Source: Mucilaginibacter sp. CSA2-8R | GTDB taxonomy: Bacteria > Bacteroidota > Bacteroidia > Sphingobacteriales > Sphingobacteriaceae | Reading direction: 5' to 3' | DNA length: 64,000 nt | Assembly: GCF_038806765.1 (NCBI RefSeq) | Contig: NZ_CP152389.1 | Location: 3,410,001 to 3,474,000, forward strand | In this document: one piece after another, positions 18,800 to 28,499 of the stretch | Layout: the number at the start of each line of letters is the position of its first letter | How positions within the stretch are numbered: the first letter of the stretch is position 1 | Notes under the pieces: model-generated | The model's database searches: none | Told to the model about the DNA's origin: nothing | Seen by the model: the letters and a program-made list of their open reading frames with translations, nothing else | Program-made: the position numbers and the translations under genes

Positions 18800-19240
18800 T
18801 TATCTTAGTGTAACCGCACGCGTCCCGAACAGGGCTTTATCTAACGAGAAACCTCCTGCGCCGGCTGCCACCAGCAATATCATAATACACAAATAAACGG
18901 CAGGCAACTCATACGACCCTGCACCTTTAGGGTTTACAAATGGGTCGCCTATTTTAACTGCATGCGTGTATACGGCTACCAACATGGTAACCAGCAAACC
19001 TAAACTGGCCAACCGGGTAACCAGGCCTAAAATAAGCGCGATGCCGCCCACAAACTCGGAGATAGCAGCCAGCGCCTGAAATACCGAAGGGAAAGGCGAA
19101 TCTGGCCCCATCCACCCCATCGGGTTCTGTATCTTTCCCCATCCGTGCAAAATAAAAGCATAACCGCACACCAGCCTGATGAGCAGCAGCGCAATATCTA
19201 CCGATTGCGGAAAATTATAGGGGGCAAAAAATCGTTTCAT
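18800..19240 (-). CDS. DoxX family membrane protein
   Basis: 146 aa with four transmembrane helices. DoxX signature: ALLLIRLVCGYAFILHGWGKI near the N-terminus and LAAISEFVGGIALILGLVTRLASLG after it. The family is linked to oxidative stress and respiratory or thiol redox functions; a precise substrate is not known. It is convergent with the B12 operon and appears monocistronic. Confidence 0.88.
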   Translation of the reverse strand: MKRFFAPYNFPQSVDIALLLIRLVCGYAFILHGWGKIQNPMGWMGPDSPFPSVFQALAAISEFVGGIALILGLVTRLASLGLLVTMLVAVYTHAVKIGDPFVNPKGAGSYELPAVYLCIMILLVAAGAGGFSLDKALFGTRAVTLR

Positions 19241-19339
19241 GACATCAGGTTTTATTGGGTTAGTGGTTGAGCTTCAAACTTAGCAGATATAAGTTGCAAA
19301 ACAAATTTAACCACGAGGTAATCATTGTTTAACCCATTG

Positions 19340-19495
19340 CTATTTCACAATCAAAGTTTGATACAAAACAGGGTTTACTTCTTTTAAAGCCGGATTGGTG
19401 TCATCCGTTTCGGGCGTATTGCAGCCATTGTTAATGGTGACGATATAACTGCGTTTGTACGTCAACGGCGTGTTTTGAAATCCTAACATAATCAT
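19340..19495 (-). CDS. Small open frame of uncertain status
   Basis: 51 codons, MIMLGFQNTPLTYKRS at the start and VLYQTLIVK at the end, within the 373-bp gap between DoxX and hscB. It has reasonable codon use for this genome, but no signal, no membrane segment and no similarity I recognise. It may be a degraded fragment of a longer gene. The remaining part of the gap contains only the hscB promoter region. Confidence 0.3.
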   Translation of the reverse strand: MIMLGFQNTPLTYKRSYIVTINNGCNTPETDDTNPALKEVNPVLYQTLIVK

Positions 19496-19576
19496 TTCCT
19501 CTTAAATCCGAAGCTATCCTATTTAGGACGAGCAATGCATCATCCCCACCTACACGCAAACAATTGAATATTTAAA

Positions 19577-19584
19577 TACTTTTG
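19577..19584 (+). promoter_or_regulatory. -7 element for hscB
   Basis: TACTTTTG, a perfect Bacteroidota -7 consensus, 29 bp upstream of the hscB start codon. No obvious -33 element at the usual distance. Confidence 0.5.
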
Positions 19585-19613
19585 TTTTACATAAACACTG
19601 TACCCCATCTGTT

Positions 19614-20144
19614 ATGACCATTAACTATTTTGAGTTTTACAATATACCTGAGTCTTTCCATGTAGATGCTGCCGCACTTAAAAAGCAGTTTTACCAGCTA
19701 AGCAAGGAGTACCATCCCGACTTTTACGCCAACGAGGATGAGGCCAAGCAACAGGAAATACTGGAAATATCTACCCTGAACAATAAGGCTTACCAAACCC
19801 TGAGCGACCCCACCCGCAGGCTCGAATACATACTGAAACAGCACGATTTGGTGAACGAAGGCGCCAAGCCGCAACTGCCGGGCGACTTTTTAATGGAGAT
19901 GATGGACCTCAACGAGCGCCTGATGGAGGCTGATGATGCCCAACAGATAGCAGATATACGTGCCGAAGTGCTTGATGTGGAAAATAATTTGATCGAACAG
20001 CTACAGGCTTTGACTGCTGACTATGAAACACTTAATGACACCGCCAAAGAAGACCGGCTGAATGGCGTGGCAGATATTTACTACAGACAAAAATATTTGT
20101 TGCGAATTAAGGAGAGTTTAGATACATTTGCGTCCCGCTTCTGA
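19614..20144 (+). CDS. hscB: Fe-S cluster co-chaperone HscB
   Basis: 176 aa. N-terminal J domain with the HPD motif in LSKEYHPDFYANEDE (residues ~29-43); the C-terminal half is the three-helix IscU-binding domain (LMEMMDLNERLMEADDA). HscB delivers IscU to the Hsp70 partner HscA and stimulates its ATPase. Length matches the family. It is directly upstream of the tRNA-Leu gene that carries the prophage. Confidence 0.92.
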   Translation: MTINYFEFYNIPESFHVDAAALKKQFYQLSKEYHPDFYANEDEAKQQEILEISTLNNKAYQTLSDPTRRLEYILKQHDLVNEGAKPQLPGDFLMEMMDLNERLMEADDAQQIADIRAEVLDVENNLIEQLQALTADYETLNDTAKEDRLNGVADIYYRQKYLLRIKESLDTFASRF

Positions 20145-20162
20145 AGAAGTGGTGAACAACAG

Positions 20163-20246
20163 GCCCAGATGGCGGAATCGGTAGACGCGCTGGTCTCAAA
20201 CACCTGTGGCTGCAAGGCCGTGCCGGTTCGACCCCGGCTCTGGGTA
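20163..20246 (+). tRNA. tRNA-Leu (anticodon CAA)
   Basis: 84-nt tRNA with a long variable arm typical of class II tRNAs. Acceptor arm GCCCAGA (20163-20169) pairs with TCTGGGT (20239-20245) with one G-U pair. The anticodon loop CTCAAAC gives CAA, and the T arm GCCGGTTCGACCCCGGC is intact. CCA is not encoded. The anticodon stem has one T-T mismatch. Its 3' end is part of the phage attachment repeat, so the last bases are probably phage-derived but identical. Confidence 0.95.
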
Positions 20247-20247
20247 C
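20235..20247 (+). repeat. attL core (13-bp direct repeat)
   Basis: CGGCTCTGGGTAC occurs here, across the T arm and acceptor end of tRNA-Leu, and again at 58814-58826. The two copies bound the prophage. Confidence 0.88.
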
Positions 20248-20253
20248 CTGAGT

Positions 20254-20287
20254 AAATATCCGTCAGTCGCAAGACTGGCGGATATTT
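20254..20287. terminator. Hairpin terminator after tRNA-Leu, phage side
   Basis: 15-bp stem (AAATATCCGTCAGTC with GACTGGCGGATATTT, one G-U pair) around a GCAA tetraloop. It lies inside the prophage just past attL and would end tRNA transcription in the lysogen in place of the displaced chromosomal terminator at 58836-58868. Confidence 0.8.
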
Positions 20288-20366
20288 CATTTAAACGCAT
20301 TCTAAGGCGTTTTTTAAGTTGCTTGATCTGGTATGCTGAAGTATTCTGCTCCGAGTTTGCTCCGAG

Positions 20367-21599
20367 ATGAAAAACCAAAGCGAAATGTACAGCTTCAGTT
20401 CTAAACTGTGGTACAACAAACGTTGTATATCTAAAAAAACCGGTGATGCATCTATTTACATTCAAGTAACTATAAATAGAGTTCACGACGAATTTCCCTT
20501 AAAGCTTAGGTGGCCTGCCGATAAAATCGATTTGGACAAAGGCGAACTTGTGCGCAGGCGAAAACCTGACCCTGACGTTGACGATTACAACCTATTAATC
20601 AAGATTGAGCAGGCTAAACACACAGAAATTTTGCGTACGTACCGATTGCGAAAAGCTCACATCGATATGGACAAGTTCAAAAGTGAACTAATGATCTTTG
20701 ATAATAGGGAAAGTTTCTCGGGCTTTATGTTTCGTTTTAATAGACAACGTTACGAAGACAAACTCATTGAGCGTAAAACGTTCCAAAATATACGATCGAC
20801 GGTTAAACTTATGATGGAATTTGATATGAGCTGGAGGTATGATACCCTTTGCATCTCATTCATGGATCGCTTTAAGGCTTTCTTACGAAACAAAGAATAT
20901 CATAAGAGTAAAAACTATACACCTGGCCAGATATGGACAAAAATTCGTGACGTAAAGTCCCACATGGAGTTTGCATCAAAAGAACCGATGGTCTATATAA
21001 ATCAAGATGTTATCTCCTATCCTAACCCGGAACCGGAGTGGGAAACAACATTTTTGAACCGTGATGAAATTGGCAGATTGATTAAAGTCTACAATAGTGA
21101 ACCCTTAAACGGCCCGGATTATCAAATATTAAGTGCGTTTCTATTTACGTGCTTTACCAGCCTTCGCATATCTGATGTTTACCGTATTAATAGCGAATGG
21201 GTGATTGGAGAAAGCTTCATCAAATTTATACCCAAAAAAAATTACAAAAAAAGAAAGAGCTTAACCATACCAATCATGCCACTGGCCATGAACCTAATAC
21301 TAAATTTAAAGGGCAAGTATTTTGAGTTGCCCTCACAACAAGAATATAACCGCACTTTAAAGCAATTGGCAAAAACGGCTGGCATACATAAAAAACTTAC
21401 CAGCCATGTTGGTAGGCATACGTTCGGCTTCTTATTCATGACTACTATTGGAAACTTAAAAGCTTTGCAAGAAATTTTAGGTCACACCAAAATTGCCACT
21501 ACCGAACGCTATGCCCACTTAGATGAAGACTACAAACTTGAGTCAGTAAAACAAATGCAAGGTAGGTTTACTGATTTGCTTATGTGGAAGGCAAAATAA
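20367..21599 (+). CDS. int: Tyrosine recombinase (phage integrase)
   Basis: 410 aa, Bacteroidota phage/transposon type with an N-terminal arm-binding segment, a SAM-like core-binding domain (~residues 110-215) and a catalytic domain. Catalytic residues visible: Arg in TSLRISDVYR, HxxR in SHVGRHTFGFL, His and Tyr in LGHTKIATTERYAHLD. It sits 120 bp from attL and performs integration into tRNA-Leu. It converges with the tape measure gene with only 3 bp between stops and no clear terminator. Confidence 0.95.
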   Translation: MKNQSEMYSFSSKLWYNKRCISKKTGDASIYIQVTINRVHDEFPLKLRWPADKIDLDKGELVRRRKPDPDVDDYNLLIKIEQAKHTEILRTYRLRKAHIDMDKFKSELMIFDNRESFSGFMFRFNRQRYEDKLIERKTFQNIRSTVKLMMEFDMSWRYDTLCISFMDRFKAFLRNKEYHKSKNYTPGQIWTKIRDVKSHMEFASKEPMVYINQDVISYPNPEPEWETTFLNRDEIGRLIKVYNSEPLNGPDYQILSAFLFTCFTSLRISDVYRINSEWVIGESFIKFIPKKNYKKRKSLTIPIMPLAMNLILNLKGKYFELPSQQEYNRTLKQLAKTAGIHKKLTSHVGRHTFGFLFMTTIGNLKALQEILGHTKIATTERYAHLDEDYKLESVKQMQGRFTDLLMWKAK

Positions 21600-21602
21600 T
21601 AT

Positions 21603-24266
21603 TTATGCATTAACCTCATCCTTAATCTGCATACGCCGGTTTTGCGATTCCTCAAACGCCCGGTTACTGAAAATAACCGGCTGGCTTTGCACTGCAGTCG
21701 CAAAATCATCGAACTTGCTGGCCAAAGCGTCAAAGGCGCCGGCAAACTCGGAACGGGAAACACCGGCAGCACTGGCGGCGCTCCTATCGTCATTTGCCAA
21801 TGATAGATTACTCAGGCGCCGCTCCCTGTTATAAGTTGCATCCTGGATACGGTTTAGGTTAAGCTGCCGGCCACCGGATGACATTAGCGCATCAACCAGG
21901 CCACGGTTATTGGCGTAGGTCGACCGGCTTAAAATCGGCTCACCACCTTCCATCTCGCCCAAAATTAAACCATATGGGTTAACGAGCTTCAGACCGCCGG
22001 CGCCGTGGCTCGGGCCGTCAGGAGCAAAACCACCATTGGCAAACTTTTTACCGCCCGAATCGCCTTGCGTAATTCCGACAGCCTGAGCCAGGCCGGAAGC
22101 AATAATATTGGCAATACTTAATCCCGATCTTACTTTTGCCATAGCAGCCAGGCCCGATGCAACACCAGGCCCGACAATAGGGCCGAACTGCAAAACAGAC
22201 TGCGCATAATAAGCAGCGATTTCAATACCCTCCTGCGCCAGGATCCGGCCAACAGCAATAGCTTTCTCCACGGCCAGCTGAGCCATCATCACACCTTTGC
22301 TGCGTCCAAAAACACTAAACAGTAAGGCTACGCCGTTTTCTGCTAATTGGGCTTTCTCATCAGCTATTTGCTGTTGAATCCGCGCATAATCCTGGTCAGT
22401 TTTAGTCTGCTGCTTAATGGTAGCCAGGTGTGCATCGGCCACCCTTTTATCATTTTTAATTTTACCGTCAGCCAGCAATGTTTCAAGATCCAACGTATCC
22501 ATACCGAATACTTGCCGAATATCATACAAGTCTTGCAGGCGCTTTTGCTCGATATCATATTCTTGTTGCGCCTTTTCTTCAGGAGTTAACTCGCTGTTAT
22601 TATTATCGTTTTTTTGTCGCTGCGCATCGTTATTGACGGTTTTTTCCATTGAGTTATAACTAAACTCAGCTTTTGCACCGTCTATCTCGTTATCCCGCAG
22701 CTTTCCAGCTGCGGTAATATCTTTGCCAAGACCTTTACGATCAGCATCTGTAGCATATTTACTACCACTTAACTCTTTTAATTTATCTACCAGCTTTTGA
22801 TATTTATTATTGATCACCTGGAGCTGGGCATCCAGGTTACCTGCAGTACCTTTTGTTGCAGCGGCGATCAAGGTATCCACTTCGGCCTGGGTATCCTTTA
22901 CATTACGTTGAAACGTTTTAATTTCTCGCGCTGATTTTTCCGCTTCCTTTTTTGCTTTATCGGCCGCTATTTTAGCAGCCGCGGCCGCATCACGCGCTGC
23001 CTGATCAGCCCTAATTTTACTCATCTTGGCCTCATTCAGGTTTTGCGAATCAATGGTTTCCTTTAAGGCTTCACCCTCAGCGATCAATGTTTTCCAATGT
23101 TTGATCCTATCTTCCAAGCCGGCTTCGGGTCTCCAGGACATTCCCATTGGTTTATCCGGCTTCATCCGCTTTTCCATTTCGGCCAACTCTTTTTTGAGTT
23201 TAACCAGGTCTATATTATTACCATCATAAAGTGCCTTTTTATCAGACGCACTCATTTTGTTGTACCTGGTCATGGTATCAGCGGCTGAGTTATTAGCAAA
23301 CTCCTGAAGCTTCTGCTCAGTAGTCATAAATGCATCAGCAAGGTTAGATAGAAACTGGTTGATGTGATTTGTTGCCCAGTACGTGAAACCACCAGTATTT
23401 TGGCCCATCCGCGTCAATACACGTTCCCAGTTATCGCCCATATTGGAAATATTCCCCCCTACCGACTCCGACATTTTTTTCATACCGTCAGCAACACCGT
23501 CCATCTTACCGAAATTCATCAGTGCTTCCTTAATAGCTTCCGCACTGTTTTTAACATCTACAGTCATTCCTTTAAACGAAAGGCTAACCATATCGCCGTT
23601 TTTTTTAGCGGTAATGCCGAGTTCCTTCAAGCGTTCAAACTCGCCGGTAACGGCATCCAGGAGGGCTTCGGTAAGCTGGTCGAATGATTTACCCTGTGAC
23701 GAAGCAAGATCACCCATAGCACGCATTTCGGCCATTGTCGGCTGCATGCCGCGGTTTACCAGTTTAACATAACTTTCGGTAAGCTCAGATAATTGGAATG
23801 GTGTTTCGGCTGCAAACTTTTGCAAAGAATTTAATGCCCTGAAGCTGGCACCCTTGCTGCCCAAAGCGTTTGTTAACACGATATCGAGCTTTTCAAATTC
23901 TGTATAGGTATGCACCACTTCCATGGCAAAACCTTTCAAAGCAGCCATACCATTACTGAATGCATCTGCCAAAAGATTACCGGAAAACACCGGACCGCTG
24001 CCGGAAAAGAAGCCCTTGATTTTAGCTAAAAAGCCTTGTGCCTCCTGTCCGGTACTGTTGATCTCTTGGCGCAGCGCAGCCTGCGCGGCCGACATTTGCC
24101 TAAGCTGCCGGATCCGCTCTTCGTAAAGTGCCGGGTTATCTTCCCTGCGCATGCGGCTTAGCTCGGAGCGCAGGGCATTAACCGTACCGGTAACCTCCCT
24201 GAGCGAGGTTTGTGCCTGCTGACCATTGATCACCAGGTTAATAATGGATTGTTCTCTGTTGTTCAT
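21603..24266 (-). CDS. Tail tape measure protein
   Basis: 887 aa. N-terminal coiled-coil region (RSELSRMRREDNPALYEERI), a TMP-like domain around residues 110-260 (FEKLDIVLTNALGSKG, LQKFAAETPFQLSELTESYVKL), long charged helices rich in Ala/Lys, and hydrophobic Gly/Ala segments at ~690-740 that may insert into the membrane during DNA entry. The protein sets tail length; 887 residues of extended helix imply a tail of roughly 130 nm. Last gene of the tail unit. Confidence 0.88.
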   Translation of the reverse strand: MNNREQSIINLVINGQQAQTSLREVTGTVNALRSELSRMRREDNPALYEERIRQLRQMSAAQAALRQEINSTGQEAQGFLAKIKGFFSGSGPVFSGNLLADAFSNGMAALKGFAMEVVHTYTEFEKLDIVLTNALGSKGASFRALNSLQKFAAETPFQLSELTESYVKLVNRGMQPTMAEMRAMGDLASSQGKSFDQLTEALLDAVTGEFERLKELGITAKKNGDMVSLSFKGMTVDVKNSAEAIKEALMNFGKMDGVADGMKKMSESVGGNISNMGDNWERVLTRMGQNTGGFTYWATNHINQFLSNLADAFMTTEQKLQEFANNSAADTMTRYNKMSASDKKALYDGNNIDLVKLKKELAEMEKRMKPDKPMGMSWRPEAGLEDRIKHWKTLIAEGEALKETIDSQNLNEAKMSKIRADQAARDAAAAAKIAADKAKKEAEKSAREIKTFQRNVKDTQAEVDTLIAAATKGTAGNLDAQLQVINNKYQKLVDKLKELSGSKYATDADRKGLGKDITAAGKLRDNEIDGAKAEFSYNSMEKTVNNDAQRQKNDNNNSELTPEEKAQQEYDIEQKRLQDLYDIRQVFGMDTLDLETLLADGKIKNDKRVADAHLATIKQQTKTDQDYARIQQQIADEKAQLAENGVALLFSVFGRSKGVMMAQLAVEKAIAVGRILAQEGIEIAAYYAQSVLQFGPIVGPGVASGLAAMAKVRSGLSIANIIASGLAQAVGITQGDSGGKKFANGGFAPDGPSHGAGGLKLVNPYGLILGEMEGGEPILSRSTYANNRGLVDALMSSGGRQLNLNRIQDATYNRERRLSNLSLANDDRSAASAAGVSRSEFAGAFDALASKFDDFATAVQSQPVIFSNRAFEESQNRRMQIKDEVNA

Positions 24267-24760
24267 TATAGTGGGTTTAGGTTGATTGAGCCGCTTAAAC
24301 TGTTCTCAATTTCAGTGGCCAGCCGACGGCCGAATATTTCTTCGTAGAGTTCTGAAAGGCGCAGCACCTGGTGGCGATAGGTTTTGCTGTACCAGGCTTT
24401 GCGCTGCCGGCCATGCCGGCCTACCATCCTGCCCTCGGTATTGCGGTAAACATCGAACCGGCGATTAAGCACCTGCTCGCCCAGCGAGTACCCCCGGCCG
24501 GCGCCCATATCCACGAAGCGCCCATATTTGGCAAACTTGATGATCACGGCATTGATGTTACCGCCCGATCCGCGCAGCTCTTTTTCAAAAGAGTTCCACA
24601 AATCACCGTTGCGCACACCGCGAAACCGGCCGTTTTCTACGTAACCGACGCGCTTTTTAATGATGGAATTATAAAAGGCCTGGATGGCATAATTGGTCCA
24701 GTCTTTAACGACCTGCTCATTACTGACCTGCAGGTTTACGTTATTATCAAAAGCTGCCAT
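24266..24760 (-). CDS. Probable tail completion / head-tail protein
   Basis: 164 aa, basic, no membrane segment. The region RGVRNGDLWNSFEKELRG followed by FAKYGRFVDMGAGRGYSLG resembles HK97 gp10-type tail-terminator or virion morphogenesis proteins (a buried YGRFVDMG strand). It overlaps the tape measure start (TAATG) and lies 1 bp from the next tail gene. Assignment rests on position and this weak resemblance. Confidence 0.5.
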   Translation of the reverse strand: MAAFDNNVNLQVSNEQVVKDWTNYAIQAFYNSIIKKRVGYVENGRFRGVRNGDLWNSFEKELRGSGGNINAVIIKFAKYGRFVDMGAGRGYSLGEQVLNRRFDVYRNTEGRMVGRHGRQRKAWYSKTYRHQVLRLSELYEEIFGRRLATEIENSLSGSINLNPL

Positions 24761-24761
24761 C

Positions 24762-26810
24762 TTATTTTATAGTATAATCAGGGCCACCGGCAGGATCCAG
24801 CTTATACTCTTTAGACCAGTAGTCGCCGCCACCGTTGAAATAAAAAATCTCTTGGATATCGGGTATCTGGTAGGATGAGCCGTTTGCCCTGACCTCATAG
24901 CGCTGGTCAATAATGTAATTGCGCTCGTTTTCGCCCCGGTAATTGTAAAGCATATAAACAGGGAAATTGGTCACGTTACGGGCCACGGTACAAGCCGGGT
25001 CACTGTAAAAATCTAAAAAGGCATTTACCTTAATAGATGATACCTGAGCCGAACCTTTATAGTACTCGCGGCTGGTTTCAACCTGGCGATATCTGACATA
25101 AATGCTGCCGGCATTAATTACCTCGCCCTGCCCGATCTCGGTATACTCCTGCACGTCACTGGCCGATTGGTTATAAACCGGGTATATTTTGATTTTAGCG
25201 GAAAGCTTATCGGCATTGCGGCCGGTACCCTGCTCGAAGCTTACCTGGCTGATCATGGCCGGGATGAGCGCCCGGCTGCGCGTAGTAAAGCGCAGCTTTT
25301 TAACCGGCTGCAGCTGCAGCAGCAAATCGGGCGGTAGATGGGCGGTTATTTCAACCTCCTCGGTACGCAAAAAGTATAATAGCCATTCTTTTACAAACCG
25401 GTTGATCAGGCCGTTTGAGCCGCCCAGCCAGCAGCTCACCGCGCCCGGGCTTTCCGTCAGGTCACGCTCGCGGCCGTCGCTGGTAGCATACGGGTAAGGA
25501 TAATTACTGCTATCGTTACGCATGCCCAGGTAATTTAGCAGCCTGAAATCAAAGTCGTTTTTACTGTAACCGGTGCCGTTGTAGCTTTCACTACCCTGCG
25601 CCGGCGAGGCATAGCCATTGCCCACCTGCGATTTACGCGGGATGCGCCAGGTAGTGCCATAGCCCGGCCGCGGCTCGTTCGTACCGGTCATGAAGCAGGT
25701 ACCTGTAAAGCTGTCGAGCTTTTTGGGTTCGTCCTGGTCTCCGATAAAAAAGCTTTCGGTATACTCGAACGTTTTAAACAAATCGTCTTTATCGTCTACC
25801 GGCTGGATGAGCGTGTAACCGGTCGGCACATAGCTTTTAATCACCGGGCGCGGCTCGGTAAAGCCTGAGATATCCACGGCATCGCGGCCATTAACGATTG
25901 CCGGCGCATACTCAAAATGCGCTTTGCGCTCACCGCTATCAAAATAGATCACCACTTTGAACGTGGCCCGGATCATTTTCAAAAAGTCGGCTATCTTGAT
26001 TTTAGGCAGGTGCCTGGCCGGCGCAATACGGCAACCCAAATCGCTGAAAATGGACTGCATACTGTAAAAGCCGGTATTATCAATGACCAGCGTCCGGGTG
26101 CCCGAATCGGTGAAAAAATCACCGGTGGCCTCAAAGCCTAACCAGGTACAAACCTGCCGGATCACCCAGTGCAGGTAGTAGCTCGGATTGTAAAAGGCGA
26201 TCGTATCATTAGCCAAGGTATTTACATAATCTTTAAACGCCGGCTCAGCATTAAAGTAATTGAGCATGTAACTGCTGTCATAGTGCTGGCCCTCACTCAC
26301 CGAGCCAAAAAGGGAATCGTTTTTTTGAGGGAAAAACACGCAGCTGCGTTCGCCCGGGTGAGCGGCGCGGTACACCAGCTCATCAATGGCGCCCTGCACG
26401 CTGCCGGCAAGCTCATCGAAAATAAAAGTATCTTCTTTGCCGTCCTTAAAATTGATGAACACCTGCGGCAAGGTTTTCTCTTTGAGCTGTTTGGCAAACT
26501 CACCGCTATCGATCAGGCAGGCCAGCTCGTAGCCATCGGCCGTTACGTCAAACATCAATTTGCATTGCTTCCAGGTTTGGCCGAAAACCTCCAGCAAGCC
26601 GGTAGTAAAGCCCCTGGCCGACCGGTTTTCGAGCATATAGGCGTTACCGAGCAGCGCATTATTGTTGTCGGTAAAAGGCGCTTTTACGCTCCAGGTATAA
26701 CTGCCGTTAAAATCGGTGTCATCGTTAAATAAGGTACTCACCCACTCGGTGGTTACCTTTTCGCCATCGGCCAGGTCGAAATATCGACCGTCTTTTTTAA
26801 TTTTGATCAT
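24762..26810 (-). CDS. Large tail / baseplate-type structural protein
   Basis: 682 aa, beta-rich and acidic. It starts MIKIKKDGRYFDLADGEKVT and contains many short beta motifs and Tyr/Asn-rich loops typical of tail-tip proteins in Bacteroidota siphophages. No enzymatic motif found. Follows the 528-aa tail gene by 3 bp in the same unit, and probably forms part of the distal tail or tail-tip complex. Confidence 0.55.
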   Translation of the reverse strand: MIKIKKDGRYFDLADGEKVTTEWVSTLFNDDTDFNGSYTWSVKAPFTDNNNALLGNAYMLENRSARGFTTGLLEVFGQTWKQCKLMFDVTADGYELACLIDSGEFAKQLKEKTLPQVFINFKDGKEDTFIFDELAGSVQGAIDELVYRAAHPGERSCVFFPQKNDSLFGSVSEGQHYDSSYMLNYFNAEPAFKDYVNTLANDTIAFYNPSYYLHWVIRQVCTWLGFEATGDFFTDSGTRTLVIDNTGFYSMQSIFSDLGCRIAPARHLPKIKIADFLKMIRATFKVVIYFDSGERKAHFEYAPAIVNGRDAVDISGFTEPRPVIKSYVPTGYTLIQPVDDKDDLFKTFEYTESFFIGDQDEPKKLDSFTGTCFMTGTNEPRPGYGTTWRIPRKSQVGNGYASPAQGSESYNGTGYSKNDFDFRLLNYLGMRNDSSNYPYPYATSDGRERDLTESPGAVSCWLGGSNGLINRFVKEWLLYFLRTEEVEITAHLPPDLLLQLQPVKKLRFTTRSRALIPAMISQVSFEQGTGRNADKLSAKIKIYPVYNQSASDVQEYTEIGQGEVINAGSIYVRYRQVETSREYYKGSAQVSSIKVNAFLDFYSDPACTVARNVTNFPVYMLYNYRGENERNYIIDQRYEVRANGSSYQIPDIQEIFYFNGGGDYWSKEYKLDPAGGPDYTIK

Positions 26811-26813
26811 GAT

Positions 26814-28400
26814 TTACTGGATAAGGAAAGGTTGATACTGATCGTCCTGGCTGTCTACCGTGTACAGCTCATCGCTGAACCGGTACCCAAACTCAAAACT
26901 CACCGCATACAGGCCGGCGCCGTCTTTAAACTCTTTTATAGAATTAGTGGATAGTGCGACCGGGTAGATGCGCCCTTTGCGCCATAGCAGCTGATCCAGG
27001 CTAAGCGCCAAATCACGGAATTGCCTGATCACCGCTTTGCCCTGGTAGCCGCTGGCCACACTTTCGGAATGCACGAGGCTGCTGGCGTAGTTTACCTGCT
27101 CGCCGGCAATGAGCTTAAAGCCGGCCGGACTAACCCGCTCAGCGCTTTGCATTGTCAGCTCGTACTGGGTGCTGCCTTTGCCGTAGGTCGTCAGCGTTTC
27201 ATAGGCACCTAAACTGCCCAGGTAAACGAACTGGCGCAGGTAGGGCAAATAATCGTAATTAACCTGGTAGTTACGGGTTTCGGTTATAACACCGCTTTGA
27301 TCAGCGGCCAAAACTTCGTACCGTGATATGATTTTATCTGGTTGATAGGTATGCAGGCCGTTTTGCATCAGGCCTACCGGAAAGGTTATTTTATTATATT
27401 TTTCCTGGTAACCTACCTCATGCCGGCCGACAATTTGCGAGCTGCCATCTGTAAAATATATTACAAATCGCAGGTGTAAATCATACGATGCACTGTTTAG
27501 TAATACCAGCGTTAAGTATTGCGCCTGCTCAGGTACGACGCTCATGTATGCAGGTGCTGCAGTAAAAAATTTAAGCAGGCTACCGGCCTGGAATGCCGAT
27601 GGCAGACTAAGCCCGGCCTGCAGCTCCTTACTGAAACCGCCGAGCAGCGCAACGCGGGTGGCTGTTGACTTGAGCTGCCTGATCACCTGGACGCTGCCAT
27701 ATACTTCAGCATACCGCAAATAGTACCTGCAAACCGATTTTTGATTAACCAGCGCATTGGTATAGTCGGGCTGATCAAAGCCACCAGCCTGGAGCATGCC
27801 GCTGAGCTGGTCGCCCAGGTCGATGCTGGCCACGCCGTTATCGTCAACATCGAGGTAAATCCCGCATTGCATGGCCGGTACTGGGCTTTCGGGCGTATAG
27901 GTCCAAAGCTCATAGTAAATCCTAAAATTTGGATTAGGTATGCGCTCCTCGGCAGCTTGCAGCTGGTTAAACGCAAAATAGCCATCGGTCGGACCAGTGG
28001 CAGTAATGGTGTAGACGGCGCCAGGCCTGCGCGCAGTGATCACCACCCAGTAATCGGTGCCATTACCATCAACGGTAGCCAAAAAATCACGGTTTAAATT
28101 AAAATTACCGTTCAGGCCATCGGCGATTTGGTTCATCCAGGCCTCGGCCGTTGGAGTATTACCACGTGCCGGCAGCTGGTACCCGCTGTCGTCCGGATTG
28201 GGTGCTACCGTAACCTGCAGTTTTTGATCGCCGTAAGCCAGCGAAAAGGTAAAAAAGTCAGGCGCGTAAAAATCAATAAACAGTTTGCCGGTAAATGGCT
28301 TGCCGGCCTGCTTGTAAAGCGCATCACTTTTAAGCTGGTAAACTACTGGGTTACGGCTAAATGATAAGTCGGCAGGTTGTTTTAGAAAGGAAATTGACAT
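26814..28400 (-). CDS. Tail structural protein, first gene of the tail unit
   Basis: Start taken at ATG 28398-28400 (MSISFLKQPADLSFSRNPV); the open frame extends to a TTG at 28424 that coincides with the probable -7 region and is rejected. 528 aa, beta-rich, with FYAPDFFTFSLAYG and repeated short domains; likely distal tail. It begins the last late transcription unit, behind the conserved motif at 28448-28462. A small perfect hairpin (GGCTGTA/TACAGCC) lies in the short leader. Confidence 0.55.
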   Translation of the reverse strand: MSISFLKQPADLSFSRNPVVYQLKSDALYKQAGKPFTGKLFIDFYAPDFFTFSLAYGDQKLQVTVAPNPDDSGYQLPARGNTPTAEAWMNQIADGLNGNFNLNRDFLATVDGNGTDYWVVITARRPGAVYTITATGPTDGYFAFNQLQAAEERIPNPNFRIYYELWTYTPESPVPAMQCGIYLDVDDNGVASIDLGDQLSGMLQAGGFDQPDYTNALVNQKSVCRYYLRYAEVYGSVQVIRQLKSTATRVALLGGFSKELQAGLSLPSAFQAGSLLKFFTAAPAYMSVVPEQAQYLTLVLLNSASYDLHLRFVIYFTDGSSQIVGRHEVGYQEKYNKITFPVGLMQNGLHTYQPDKIISRYEVLAADQSGVITETRNYQVNYDYLPYLRQFVYLGSLGAYETLTTYGKGSTQYELTMQSAERVSPAGFKLIAGEQVNYASSLVHSESVASGYQGKAVIRQFRDLALSLDQLLWRKGRIYPVALSTNSIKEFKDGAGLYAVSFEFGYRFSDELYTVDSQDDQYQPFLIQ

Positions 28401-28420
28401 GAACTGGGCTGTAAATACAG

Positions 28421-28462
28421 CCAAGTTCGGGCTAACCTACAGGGAAAGAAAGGACCGCAAAA
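28421..28462 (-). promoter_or_regulatory. Late promoter copy 1
   Basis: Minus-strand TTTTGCGGTCCTTTC at 28448-28462 with TTTC at the -33 position. At the standard distance (position 38 of the motif) there is CTTGG rather than TTTG, so this is the weakest -7. It lies between the HEPN cargo gene and the tail unit. The 20 bases around it match copy 2 exactly (GGGAAAGAAAGGACCGCAAA on the plus strand). Confidence 0.6.
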
Positions 28463-28499
28463 GGCGTAAAGAGCAGGCAAAGACTGCCTACTCTTTACT

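Noticed and set aside
23383..23772. 129-aa plus-strand frame inside the tape measure gene
   Set aside because: Shadow of the opposite strand; no start context and it lies wholly within a long real gene.
28401..28424. TTG start for the 26814 gene
   Set aside because: It lies on the predicted -7 position; the ATG at 28400 gives a natural start.
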